A DNA stretch of 28,942 bases from JBCDBL01 sp039183635 (GTDB taxonomy: Bacteria; Pseudomonadota; Alphaproteobacteria; Caulobacterales; Parvularculaceae): positions 1 to 28,942 of the forward strand of contig JBCDBL010000043.1 of NCBI GenBank assembly GCA_039183635.1, in the 5' to 3' direction. The notes under the pieces were generated by a model. The model was not told the origin of the DNA. It searched no databases and worked only from the letters and a program-made list of their open reading frames with translations. Positions 1 through 7,439 of the stretch are shown one piece after another. How positions within the stretch are numbered: the first letter of the stretch is position 1; the number at the start of each line of letters is the position of its first letter. Position numbers and translations under genes: made by a program.

Positions 1-120
1 ATCGCAAAGCCAGCAATAGAACGCCGACCTGTAGTTTCGACGCCCCAAACATCTATGGCTGGATTGCGCCAGGCTTGCGCGTTTGCCTGTGAAAACTTGA
101 AAACCATCACACAGTTGACA
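1..120. other. Left-edge non-coding stretch
   Basis: I see no convincing coding region here on either strand. A perfect -35-like TTGACA lies at 115-120 and abuts the large inverted repeat that follows. No good -10 box is found 16-18 bases downstream, so a promoter is only a possibility. Confidence 0.3.
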
Positions 121-164
121 CCCGCACCCATTAGAAGTGAGTAATCACTTCTAATGGGTGCGGG
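121..164. repeat. Perfect 20-bp inverted repeat (hairpin)
   Basis: Bases 121-140 are exactly the reverse complement of 145-164, with a 4-base loop (GTAA). No T-run follows on the plus strand, so it is not a standard intrinsic terminator. It could be a bidirectional terminator, an RNA hairpin or a protein-binding palindrome. The palindrome is read directly; its role is unknown. Confidence 0.85.
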
Positions 165-191
165 CAATTGAAATTATTCCGTAATCCCAGA

Positions 192-340
192 ATCCCGGAC
201 GCCGCCCGAGGTATGCTCGAGCTGATCCAAATCCGCCAGGATTTGGGGCGCGATCCGGGATCGGGCCTCATGGAGACAGATCCCGGATCGCTCGGTTTGC
301 CAGCGAAATCAAAGATTTCGGACAAACCGGCGTCCGGGAT
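192..340. repeat. Nested palindromic element with branched fold
   Basis: A 12-bp outer stem (192-203 with 329-340) encloses three hairpins: 227-234/239-246 (8 bp), 251-262/279-290 (12 bp), and 293-299/323-329, which itself encloses 304-310/314-320. All arms are perfect complements. The core CCGGGAT recurs in both orientations. The layout resembles a composite extragenic palindromic repeat or a structured RNA. It lies between the window edge and hslV, and no reading frame in it looks real. Confidence 0.75.
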
Positions 341-532
341 GACTGGAAAGAAGGCCTCATTGTCCAGAAGACCTTAAGGGGAAAATCATTGGCTGCGGCA
401 TACAAGGGCAGGGCGCCACGCAACGTGGCGATCCCATAAGACCGTTCGGCGAAGGCATTAAGGGGCTTGACCCAGGACCACAGCGCCGCCATTCGTGCAT
501 GGAACCGCAACCGAACCGAAAAGGCCCGCCCC
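341..532 (+). other. hslV upstream region
   Basis: This is untranslated leader and promoter sequence before hslV. It contains a small perfect hairpin (414-420 with 424-430, 3-base loop). I see no gene. An in-frame TTG at 467 could extend HslV by 22 residues, but that extension does not resemble the family N-terminus. Confidence 0.4.
466..496 (+). promoter_or_regulatory. Possible heat-shock-type promoter of hslV
   Basis: CTTGACC at 466-472 is followed after about 17 bases by CCATTCG (489-495). This is loosely similar to the sigma-32 pattern (CTTGA ... CCCCATnT) that often drives hslVU. The spacing allows transcription to start just ahead of the ATG at 533. The match is partial. Confidence 0.3.
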
Positions 533-1093
533 ATGACCACACCGAGCCCCCGCGAAATGCATGGCACCACGATCCTCACCGTCCGCAAGGGCGGCAAGGT
601 GGCGATCGGCGGCGACGGTCAGGTCAGCCTTGGGGACACAGTGATGAAAGGCAACGCCAGAAAGGTGCGGCCGCTGGGCAAAGGCGATGTGATCGCCGGG
701 TTCGCCGGCGCCACCGCCGACGCCATGACCTTGTTCGAGCGGCTGGAGACAAAGATCGAGCAATATCCGAAACAGCTGACCCGCGCCGCCGTGGAGCTCG
801 CCAAGGATTGGCGAACGGACCGTTACCTGCGACGGCTTGAAGCGATGATGCTCGTTGCGGACCCTAATGCGACGCTGGTCCTCACAGGCACGGGCGATGT
901 TTTGGAGCCGGAGCGCGGCGTCATGGGCATCGGGTCCGGCGGCAATTACGCTCTGGCCGCCGCCCGCGCCCTTTACGATCACTCCGATCTAAACGCGGAG
1001 GATATCGTCCGCAAAGCGATGGCGATCGCAGCCGATATCTGCGTGTATACGAACGATAATTTGACGATCGAGGTTTTGGACGCAACCGGCTGA
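533..1093 (+). CDS. hslV: HslV, peptidase subunit of the ATP-dependent HslVU protease
   Basis: HslV is the threonine-protease dodecamer that degrades unfolded proteins in the cytoplasm with the unfoldase HslU. The 186-residue product has the hallmark segment HGTTILTVRKGG. By alignment with E. coli HslV the catalytic Thr is T12, exposed after removal of an 11-residue propeptide ending in Gly. GDGQVSLGDTVMKG, AVELAKDWRTD and IGSGGNYALAAARAL are further family signatures. I chose the ATG at 533, not the upstream in-frame TTG at 467, because homologues start shortly before HGTT. The usual partner hslU is not adjacent: a minus-strand kinase gene lies between them and ends 6 bases from the hslV stop. 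Confidence 0.96.
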   Translation: MTTPSPREMHGTTILTVRKGGKVAIGGDGQVSLGDTVMKGNARKVRPLGKGDVIAGFAGATADAMTLFERLETKIEQYPKQLTRAAVELAKDWRTDRYLRRLEAMMLVADPNATLVLTGTGDVLEPERGVMGIGSGGNYALAAARALYDHSDLNAEDIVRKAMAIAADICVYTNDNLTIEVLDATG

Positions 1094-1099
1094 GGCGCT

Positions 1100-2389
1100 T
1101 CAGGCGCACGCCGCCGCGTCGGGCGCTTCTTGCGACGCATTGCGCCAGGTCGGAAATTGCAAGGCGATCCGCGCCCCTTTGTCCGCCTCAAGGCGCACCA
1201 AGGCGCCGCCGTGGAGCTCCATCAGCTTACGCGCCAAAGGCAGCCCGAGACCGGCGCCGTCATAATGGCGTGATGCGGCAGACTCCATCTGTGTAAAGGC
1301 GCTGCACGCCTCCTCAAAAAACTCCGCCGCAAGGCCGGGCCCTTCGTCAACCACAATTATTGTCGGCGCGCCGTCTTCGCATTTAAAACCGATACGGACG
1401 ACGCCGTTTTCCGGACTGAATTTAATTCCGTTTTCGAGCAGCTGAAGACAGGCTTGCTCCGTTTGCATTGGATCCGCGGTAAGCTCTGACGTTGACTCGA
1501 AATCCTCAAGATAAAGCCGGACGCCTTTCAACCGCGCCTCGCCCTCCATCATTTGCACGGCGGATTCAAGAAGGCTTTTAACGCCGAACGTTTCTTCCTG
1601 CAGCTTTATGGTTCCCGCTTCCGCCGCGGCGTATTCGATAACCCGCGTCATCAAGGCCTGGAGACGCGCGCCGCCGCCGCATATATGCGCCACATATTCC
1701 TTGTATTGATCGGGGGCGATTTTACCGTAAAGCTCTTGTTCGATAATGTCAGCGAAACCGATGATCGCATTCAAAGGCGTACGGATTTCATGGTTAATCA
1801 TGGCAAGGAACGATTCTTTGGCCCGCTCGGCCTCTTCAAAAGCCGCGGCCGCTTTCGCCGTTTGCTTGTCAATCGTTTCAAGGTCGCGCAACGCCTTCAT
1901 GCGCATATCGATTTCGTATGCGGTGGTCTCGGCAAGATGGGTGAGAAATTTCAAATCCTCGTCGCTGAAACCATCGCGCGGCTTGTCGTCGACGACACAG
2001 AAGGAGCCGAAGGCGAACCCGTTCACAATGATCGGCGCGCCCGCGTAAAATCGAATGTTGGGCGGCCCGAGCACAAGCGGATTGTGCGCAAAGCGCGGCT
2101 CGACCGCCGCATCAAGAACGATAAGCGGTTCGCCGGACGTCACCGCAAATCCGCAAAACGAAACCGCGCGGCCGGTCTCGTCCGCTTCAAGACCGCACTT
2201 TGATTTGAACCATTGCCGGTCCTTATCGACCAGAGAAACAAGGCACGCTTTCGTTTGAAAATGGGTTTTGCCGAGCCATGTCAGGCGGTCGAAAACCTCC
2301 TCGCGCTCAGAATCCAAAAGGCCGCTGGCCTGCAACATGGCAAGTCGCGTTTCCTCATTAAAAGGCTTCGGATATGTCTCAGGGCGCAT
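1100..2389 (-). CDS. GAF-domain sensor histidine kinase (orphan)
   Basis: The 429-residue product has a GAF domain (about 25-160, with FCGFAVTSGEPLIV and NIRFYAGAPI), a short coiled coil (163-193) and a HisKA dimerisation/phosphoacceptor segment with His200 in INHEIRTPLNAIIGF. A HATPase domain follows, with N box around Asn320 (LLENGIKFS), G1 DEGPGL (348-353) and G2 GAGLGL (378-383). No transmembrane segment, receiver domain or neighbouring response regulator is seen, so it is probably a cytoplasmic orphan kinase; signal and partner are unknown. An ATG at 2452 would add 21 residues. I prefer 2389 because related GAF-kinases begin near that point, although its AAAGG is very close to the ATG. 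It sits convergent to hslV and divergent from hslU. Confidence 0.9.
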   Translation of the reverse strand: MRPETYPKPFNEETRLAMLQASGLLDSEREEVFDRLTWLGKTHFQTKACLVSLVDKDRQWFKSKCGLEADETGRAVSFCGFAVTSGEPLIVLDAAVEPRFAHNPLVLGPPNIRFYAGAPIIVNGFAFGSFCVVDDKPRDGFSDEDLKFLTHLAETTAYEIDMRMKALRDLETIDKQTAKAAAAFEEAERAKESFLAMINHEIRTPLNAIIGFADIIEQELYGKIAPDQYKEYVAHICGGGARLQALMTRVIEYAAAEAGTIKLQEETFGVKSLLESAVQMMEGEARLKGVRLYLEDFESTSELTADPMQTEQACLQLLENGIKFSPENGVVRIGFKCEDGAPTIIVVDEGPGLAAEFFEEACSAFTQMESAASRHYDGAGLGLPLARKLMELHGGALVRLEADKGARIALQFPTWRNASQEAPDAAACA

Positions 2390-2515
2390 ACCTTTAAAGT
2401 TGCCGCAATTGAAATAATAAAGACTTAAAATTGCATACGCGCCAACCGCCATTGACCGGGGCGCAGGGACGTTTACATCTCAGGCCTTGTTTCGATGTCG
2501 AAGGCCGTTTGATCT

Positions 2516-3826
2516 ATGACCAGTTTCTCCCCCCGTGAAATCGTTTCCGAACTCGACCGCTACATTATCGGACAAAAGGACGCCAAACGGGCGGTGGCCA
2601 TCGCGCTTCGAAACCGCTGGCGGCGGCAACAGCTCGACGGACCTATGCGGGACGAAGTAACGCCGAAGAATATTTTGATGATCGGCCCCACCGGCGTCGG
2701 CAAAACCGAGATTTCCCGACGCCTGGCCAAGCTTGCCGATGCGCCGTTCCTGAAAGTGGAGGCGACGAAATTCACCGAGGTGGGATATGTCGGCCGGGAT
2801 GTGGAGAGCATTGTGCGCGACCTTGTGGAGGTCGCCATCGCGCAAGTTCGGGACAAAAAGCGCGATGCTGTAAAGGCCAAGGCCCATGTCGCCGCAGAGG
2901 AGCGGGTGCTCGACGCTCTGGTGGGTGAAACCGCTTCGGAAGGTACGCGCAACACGTTCCGACAGCGCCTGCGCACAGGGGAGCTTGACGATAAGGAAAT
3001 AGAAGTTGAAGTCTCGGAAACCGGGGCCGGGGGGATGCCGACATTTGATATTCCCGGCATGCCTGGCGCGCAAATGGGTATGATCAATTTGAACGACATG
3101 TTCGGCAAGGCCTTCGGCGGACGCAAGGCCCAGCGTCGCATGACTGTGAAACAATCCTATGACGTTCTGATTACGGAAGAATCCGATAAGCTGCTCGACG
3201 ATGAGCAGGTGACGCAGGAAGCGCTGTCGGCTGTGGAAAATGACGGTATCGTTTTTCTCGATGAGATCGACAAAATCGCACGCAATGCCGAGCGATCCGG
3301 CGCGGACGTTTCGCGCGAAGGCGTGCAACGCGATTTACTGCCTCTCATTGAGGGCGCGACGGTGGCGACCAAACACGGAACGGTGAAGACCGATCATATC
3401 CTGTTCATCGCCTCCGGCGCGTTCCACATTGCAAAGCCGTCGGACCTGTTGCCAGAGCTTCAGGGCCGCCTGCCGATCAGGGTGGAGCTGTCCGCGCTTA
3501 CCCGAGATGATTTCATCTCTATTCTGACGGAAACAGAAGCGAGCCTTATCAAACAATATCAGGCCCTGATGGCGACCGAAGGCGTCACCCTCGATTTCGC
3601 CCAGGACGGGGTGGAGGCGATCGCCGATATCGCGGTTGAGGTGAACACGTCCGTTGAGAATATCGGCGCGCGGCGCTTGCAGACCGTTATGGAGCGGGTG
3701 CTTGACGAAATCTCCTTCGAAGCCTCGGACCGGTCCGGCGACACCGTCACCGTTGACGCTGCGTTCGTACGGAGCCATATCGGCGATCTTGCGAAGAATG
3801 CCGACCTGTCAAAATTTATTCTCTGA
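2516..3826 (+). CDS. hslU: HslU, ATPase subunit of the HslVU protease
   Basis: HslU is the AAA+ unfoldase that feeds substrates into HslV. The 436-residue product has Walker A GPTGVGKT (57-64), pore motif GYVG (90-93), an intermediate domain (about 110-240), Walker B IVFLDEIDK (245-253) and the arginine-finger-containing C-terminal half (LQGRLPIRVEL). The C-terminal tail LSKFIL matches the segment that inserts into HslV to activate it. No strong Shine-Dalgarno sequence precedes the ATG. The gene has its own upstream region shared with the divergent kinase, so co-transcription with hslV is unlikely. Confidence 0.97.
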   Translation: MTSFSPREIVSELDRYIIGQKDAKRAVAIALRNRWRRQQLDGPMRDEVTPKNILMIGPTGVGKTEISRRLAKLADAPFLKVEATKFTEVGYVGRDVESIVRDLVEVAIAQVRDKKRDAVKAKAHVAAEERVLDALVGETASEGTRNTFRQRLRTGELDDKEIEVEVSETGAGGMPTFDIPGMPGAQMGMINLNDMFGKAFGGRKAQRRMTVKQSYDVLITEESDKLLDDEQVTQEALSAVENDGIVFLDEIDKIARNAERSGADVSREGVQRDLLPLIEGATVATKHGTVKTDHILFIASGAFHIAKPSDLLPELQGRLPIRVELSALTRDDFISILTETEASLIKQYQALMATEGVTLDFAQDGVEAIADIAVEVNTSVENIGARRLQTVMERVLDEISFEASDRSGDTVTVDAAFVRSHIGDLAKNADLSKFIL

Positions 3827-3856
3827 CACGCCACCGATAAAGCACGCAGATTTCCT

Positions 3857-3864
3857 TTAACCAT
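3857..3864 (+). promoter_or_regulatory. TTAACCAT motif (CtrA-like half site)
   Basis: This octamer matches a known short form of the Caulobacter CtrA motif. A second copy in the opposite orientation lies at 4031-4038. An 8-base match can occur by chance, so the call is tentative. Confidence 0.25.
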
Positions 3865-3910
3865 CTGTAATTGTTGTGGCTTTTTAAGGCGGGAAGCGCG
3901 GGGTGCGCCA

Positions 3911-3962
3911 TAGAGCCGTTTGCGCCTGATGTGTTTCAGCCGAACCGTTGCAGACCGCTCTC
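3911..3962 (-). repeat. 52-bp dispersed palindromic repeat, copy 1
   Basis: The reverse complement of this segment matches 23161-23212 at 44 of 52 positions without gaps. Both copies have imperfect terminal inverted repeats (AGAGCCGTTTGCG-like arms) and share the core GTCTGCAACGGTTCGG. It lies in the gap between hslU and the prephenate-dehydratase-like gene. It carries no gene of its own. Confidence 0.75.
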
Positions 3963-4030
3963 GCCCAATTCATGGGCGGTGTTTTACGAAAGCAACGATT
4001 TCCTCGAAAATCATCGGCGCCCATGGCATA

Positions 4031-4038
4031 ATGGTTAA
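4031..4038 (-). promoter_or_regulatory. TTAACCAT motif (CtrA-like) upstream of 4088 gene
   Basis: ATGGTTAA on the plus strand is TTAACCAT on the minus strand, centred about 53 bases before the ATG at 4088. The wider match TTAA-N7-TAAA (from 4035) misses the full CtrA consensus by one base. Regulation by CtrA is an inference. Confidence 0.25.
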
Positions 4039-4087
4039 TTGGTGGTAAACTACCGTTATTATCGGGGATAGAGGGGTCTCGCGGCCG

Positions 4088-5359
4088 ATGAGTAAAAAAT
4101 ACATCGCCTGCCAGGGGGAAGCCGAGGGTTTTGGCCATCAAGCCTGCCTCAATTATATTGAGGGGCTTGGTCCTGAAGGCCGTGAATACGCGCCCTTGCC
4201 GCGCCACGGCGCGGGAGAAGCGCTGTCCAGCCTGATGTCCCATGACGTCGAGCGCGCGATTATCCCGATCAAAAACGCCTCGGAAGGGTACTTTGCGGAA
4301 AACCTCGCCCTGCTTGCGGAGTTCAAGGGCGGCCATGTGGTGTCGGAAACAAGCCCCGCCCGGGAGGGGTATTGCCTCGCGGCGCCCCGGGCGCAAATGC
4401 AAGAGCTCGCCCAGGCTGGGTTCTCCGCCTCCCTCGGCCATCGCGGCGCCGAAGGCTGGCTGCTGCCCTGGCGCGACCAGGAGGCTTTTCGCGATCGCAT
4501 TGATGTGATTTTCGCAACCCCTGAGGCGGAACGCCGCTGCGGGCTGAAACTCGCCAGCTTCCGCGGCGCAGGGGTAGAAGTGCGCAACACCGAAAGCGGC
4601 GCAGAGCCGGCGCGGGAAGTGCTGTCCCTGGCGCGGCGCAGTCTCAACAGCGATCGGCAGATTACGACAACGTCGGACAAATCCGGCGCCCTGCAGCTGC
4701 AATCCCAGGTGCGCATTAAATCCGACGCCCAGGCGCGTGAGCTATACGCCGCACTGTTGCCGCGCGACGTGGTCGCGCGCTTTAAGGATGATTACGTCCT
4801 CATCGACGAAGCGATGGACGATAAAGCCGAAATGCGCACCCGGTTTTTGGTGGTTGAGCGCAAACCCACCGCCGCCGCAAGCAAACAAAAACCCATGGAC
4901 CCGCAAAAAACCGCGTCGGAGCGGATCGACGAAATCGTGTCCTACGGCAAGCCGGCCAGACTTTTGGTGAAGGTTGATTCCCGGGGCGCCAAGGCGGACA
5001 ATCTGGCTGATATCTATACCGCTCTTTCCGGCGCGGGCGTCGCGTTCGCCCCGGTTTATCTCCACCGCCAACCGGAAAAACTGCCTGCGGTGTTCGATAT
5101 TGAGTGGACGGGCGAGACCCACACGAAAGGCGCCGCGGAGCGGGTTTTAAAAGCCTTCTTAAACCCGGCCAAAGATCGCGCGCCGCAAATTCTCGGCGTG
5201 TTCGAAGGCGCCGCACCGGCGTTTGACGCCGTGGAAGCCGCGCCAGGCAAAACCGACGCGCTGCTCGACAAGCTGTTGCCGCCGCTGTTTTGGCTCGCCA
5301 TCGGCCTTGGCGTCGGCGCCAACTGGCCGTGGTTTGCGGAGCTTTTGGCGAACCGGTGA
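4088..5359 (+). CDS. Divergent prephenate-dehydratase-like protein with hydrophobic C-terminus
   Basis: The 423-residue product begins like a prephenate dehydratase: IACQGEAEGFGHQAC (6-20) parallels the usual YQG...FSHQA start. IPIKNASEG (59-67) parallels IPIENS..G and keeps the conserved Asn63, and TRF is present at 251-253 (MRTRFLVVERKP). A region at about 288-372 ending QILGVF looks like a degenerate ACT domain but lacks the ESRP motif. IPIKN to TRF spans about 190 residues, against roughly 120 in canonical enzymes, so the second lobe is expanded. The usual SHPQ segment appears only as GHRG. Residues 395-412 form a hydrophobic stretch that may be a membrane anchor. Phenylalanine biosynthesis is possible, but a regulatory or diverged role is equally open. 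The palindromic repeat at 5393 follows it. Confidence 0.7.
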   Translation: MSKKYIACQGEAEGFGHQACLNYIEGLGPEGREYAPLPRHGAGEALSSLMSHDVERAIIPIKNASEGYFAENLALLAEFKGGHVVSETSPAREGYCLAAPRAQMQELAQAGFSASLGHRGAEGWLLPWRDQEAFRDRIDVIFATPEAERRCGLKLASFRGAGVEVRNTESGAEPAREVLSLARRSLNSDRQITTTSDKSGALQLQSQVRIKSDAQARELYAALLPRDVVARFKDDYVLIDEAMDDKAEMRTRFLVVERKPTAAASKQKPMDPQKTASERIDEIVSYGKPARLLVKVDSRGAKADNLADIYTALSGAGVAFAPVYLHRQPEKLPAVFDIEWTGETHTKGAAERVLKAFLNPAKDRAPQILGVFEGAAPAFDAVEAAPGKTDALLDKLLPPLFWLAIGLGVGANWPWFAELLANR

Positions 5360-5392
5360 TCGGGCCGGCGATCGGATTTGCCTGAAAATAGT

Positions 5393-5513
5393 TTAGAGCG
5401 TGTCACGCAAAAGTGGATACCGGTTTTGCGGAAAAGGTCGAACAATTGTTCGACCGTCAAAACAAAGATCTAAAGCACGCCCGTGTGAATCCAATTAAAT
5501 GAGACGTGCTCTA
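5393..5513. repeat. Composite alphaproteobacterial palindromic repeat
   Basis: This element starts TAGAGCGTGTCACGCAAAAG and ends CGTGCTCTA. It contains a stem at 5406-5412/5424-5430, a perfect 20-bp palindrome at 5436-5455 and a terminal hairpin 5471-5479/5505-5513 (8 of 9 pairs). The opening words (AGAGCGTGTC.CGCAAAAGTGG) are familiar from extragenic repeats in alphaproteobacterial genomes. Its right end supplies the TAG stop codon of the smr gene. A shorter related copy lies at 18485-18505. Confidence 0.75.
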
Positions 5514-6074
5514 GCGTTTTTTCCGCAGGTACACATAGAGCGCCCCCTCGCCGCCATGGCGGGCGTGGGCCGGGGCGATGGCCGCAACCATGGGCCGGAG
5601 GGGGGCGTGGGACAACCATTCCGGCGTCCGGCGCCGCAGAACCCCGCGTTCAGGCGCAAATAGGGGGCGTTCATCCGTATTGCGCGCGCCTTTTCCCGTA
5701 ATCACCAGAACACATCGCTTTCCCGCCTCATAAGCGCTTGCGATAAATCCGGCAAGGGCGCCATGGGCCTCGGCTTGCGTCATGCCATGCAGGTCGATAC
5801 GCCCGTCAATATCGGTGCGGCCGCGACGAATGCGTTTATCGAAATGTCTGTCTACAGATACAGCAAGCGAAGGCGCGGCGGACAATGCAGGCTTCATTGG
5901 CGCCGTCGGCTTTTTCAAGGGTCGGTGCGGCGTGCGGGCCGGCGTCGTTTTCTTAACGGCATGTCGCGTTGCCGATGAAGGTTCAGTCAGGGGCCTATAG
6001 GCGTTAACATCAGCCGTCACCTTTCGCCACAGACCTTCTTCGTCTGCCGCAAGGGTGCGCTTTTTGCGGCTCAT
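5511..6074 (-). CDS. Smr/MutS2-domain protein
   Basis: The 187-residue product has a basic, low-complexity N-terminal half followed by a C-terminal Smr domain (about 90-187). The Smr signatures DLHGMTQAEAH, VLVITGKGARN and HGGEGALYVYLRK are all present. Smr domains are nucleic-acid-binding or nicking modules; in Proteobacteria the stand-alone form is usually called SmrA-like DNA endonuclease, but the true substrate here is unknown. The ATG overlaps the mltA stop by 3 bases (ATGA), so it is translated with mltA. Its TAG stop is the first triplet of the palindromic repeat at 5393-5513. Confidence 0.88.
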   Translation of the reverse strand: MSRKKRTLAADEEGLWRKVTADVNAYRPLTEPSSATRHAVKKTTPARTPHRPLKKPTAPMKPALSAAPSLAVSVDRHFDKRIRRGRTDIDGRIDLHGMTQAEAHGALAGFIASAYEAGKRCVLVITGKGARNTDERPLFAPERGVLRRRTPEWLSHAPLRPMVAAIAPAHARHGGEGALYVYLRKKR

Positions 6075-7402
6075 CTGTCTCGCCCTGCAAGCGCCGCAGC
6101 GACGGGCTTGGGAACCAGCAAAGTCATTTCAGCCTCAGCGCGCATTTCACCGGCGATCCGCTCAGCCTTGGCGCCCCACCCCCAAAACACATCGCCGCGC
6201 ACCGGGCCGCGAATGGCGCCGCCAGTGTCCTGTGCGATCATCAGTTTGCGGAATGAGGCGTCAGCGCCGCCCTGTCCCTCCGGCGCGGAAGAAGCCACAA
6301 AAACCGGGGCGCCCATAGGGTAGTATCGCCGGTCGACCGCCAGGCTGGCTTTTGGCGTTAGGGGCAGCCCCTGGGCGCCAAGGGGGCCGAGAGCGGGATC
6401 GTCCACTTCCGTCAACTCTCGGAAGAACACATAGGATGCATTCGCATCCATCAACGCCTTCGCTTCGTGGGGCGGCGCATCGGCGAGCCAGGCGCGGATA
6501 GACTGTAAGGAGACATCCTCCAGCGGCATGATCCCCTGTTCAACAAGCAAGCGTCCAATTGCCGTATACGGATGGCCGTTTTGCCCGTCATAGCCGAGCC
6601 GCAGAACCCGCCCGTCTTCCAAATTAACGCGGCCCGAGCCCTGGATGTGCAAAAAGAACGCATCAGCCGGATCGGCCCAGGCGAGCGGCGTCGCCTTGCC
6701 GTCAAGAGCGCCGGCGTCAATCTGCGCGCGGGTCTCATAGGGCTGCAGGCGGCCGTTGACGACACGGCCTGCGATACGGGTTCCGGCAAGATCCGGCCTG
6801 AACGCGCCAAGCTCCGCCATAACGAGATCATCCGGGCGCGCCAACAAAGGCGTTGCAGCCGTTTCCGTAGGCGCCAAGGCGCCGTCAAATTCAGGTTCGT
6901 AATACCCGGTCAAAAGGCCCTTCGTTTCGCGCACCTCGCGGTATCCGCCAAACCAGCGTTTTTTAAGGCGTACGTTTAAGATCGTGACCGGCGTGAAATG
7001 CGCCTCGAACAACGCACGGGCCGCGCTGTCATCGATACCGTCCGGCGCAGATAACGCCGCGGCGCAAGCCGCGCGCCAGTCCGCGGCGACGCCGGCCAAA
7101 GAAACGTCGAACCGGCCAGGACCGAGAGCTTCGAGCCGATTCATTGGCGCGGCGTCCTGGCGGTCGGTCACAGCCTTGCAGGATCGTTTGAAAGCGGGCA
7201 CCGCGGCGCCCTGGCCGCCGTCCGCCCAGCCGTCTATCGCTTCGAATTGCGTTATGGAGAAATCGAGCGTCGGCTCTTGTTGCGGCGGAGAGGGCGTGCG
7301 CCAATCGCGGAAAAGCAAAGCAGCGACCAGAACCGCCAGAGAAGAGACGATTAAAATCAGACCGCGGAGGGATTTGCGCTTATGAAATATTCTGTCGCGC
7401 AT
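6071..7402 (-). CDS. mltA: Membrane-bound lytic murein transglycosylase A
   Basis: MltA cleaves peptidoglycan glycan strands to 1,6-anhydro products in the periplasm. The 443-residue product has an N-terminal membrane segment (about 13-31), with no lipobox, unlike the E. coli lipoprotein. The MltA domain contains GYYEPEFDGA and FFLHIQGSGRVNLEDG. A C-terminal 3D region carries QDTGGAIRGPVRGDVFWGWG, with the conserved Asp residues of the active site near 392 and 404. It lies 37 bases downstream of the Tim44-like gene and overlaps smr, forming the timA-mltA-smr operon common in alphaproteobacteria. Confidence 0.95.
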   Translation of the reverse strand: MRDRIFHKRKSLRGLILIVSSLAVLVAALLFRDWRTPSPPQQEPTLDFSITQFEAIDGWADGGQGAAVPAFKRSCKAVTDRQDAAPMNRLEALGPGRFDVSLAGVAADWRAACAAALSAPDGIDDSAARALFEAHFTPVTILNVRLKKRWFGGYREVRETKGLLTGYYEPEFDGALAPTETAATPLLARPDDLVMAELGAFRPDLAGTRIAGRVVNGRLQPYETRAQIDAGALDGKATPLAWADPADAFFLHIQGSGRVNLEDGRVLRLGYDGQNGHPYTAIGRLLVEQGIMPLEDVSLQSIRAWLADAPPHEAKALMDANASYVFFRELTEVDDPALGPLGAQGLPLTPKASLAVDRRYYPMGAPVFVASSAPEGQGGADASFRKLMIAQDTGGAIRGPVRGDVFWGWGAKAERIAGEMRAEAEMTLLVPKPVAAALAGRDR

Positions 7403-7439
7403 AGCCTGTGCGGGCGCTCTCTGGGTTTAAGATCGACGC

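Noticed and set aside
467..532. TTG start giving a 22-residue longer HslV
   Set aside because: The extension lacks family similarity, has no good ribosome site and overlaps a likely promoter element.
1553..2203. Long plus-strand open frame inside the kinase gene
   Set aside because: It lies opposite a clear histidine kinase and has no recognisable domain; it is a shadow of that gene's codon bias.
2480..3328. 282-codon minus-strand frame opposite hslU
   Set aside because: It is antisense to an unambiguous hslU and shows no motif.
3884..4702. 272-codon minus-strand frame opposite the prephenate-dehydratase-like gene
   Set aside because: The plus-strand frame has family motifs, while the minus frame has none and crosses a repeat.
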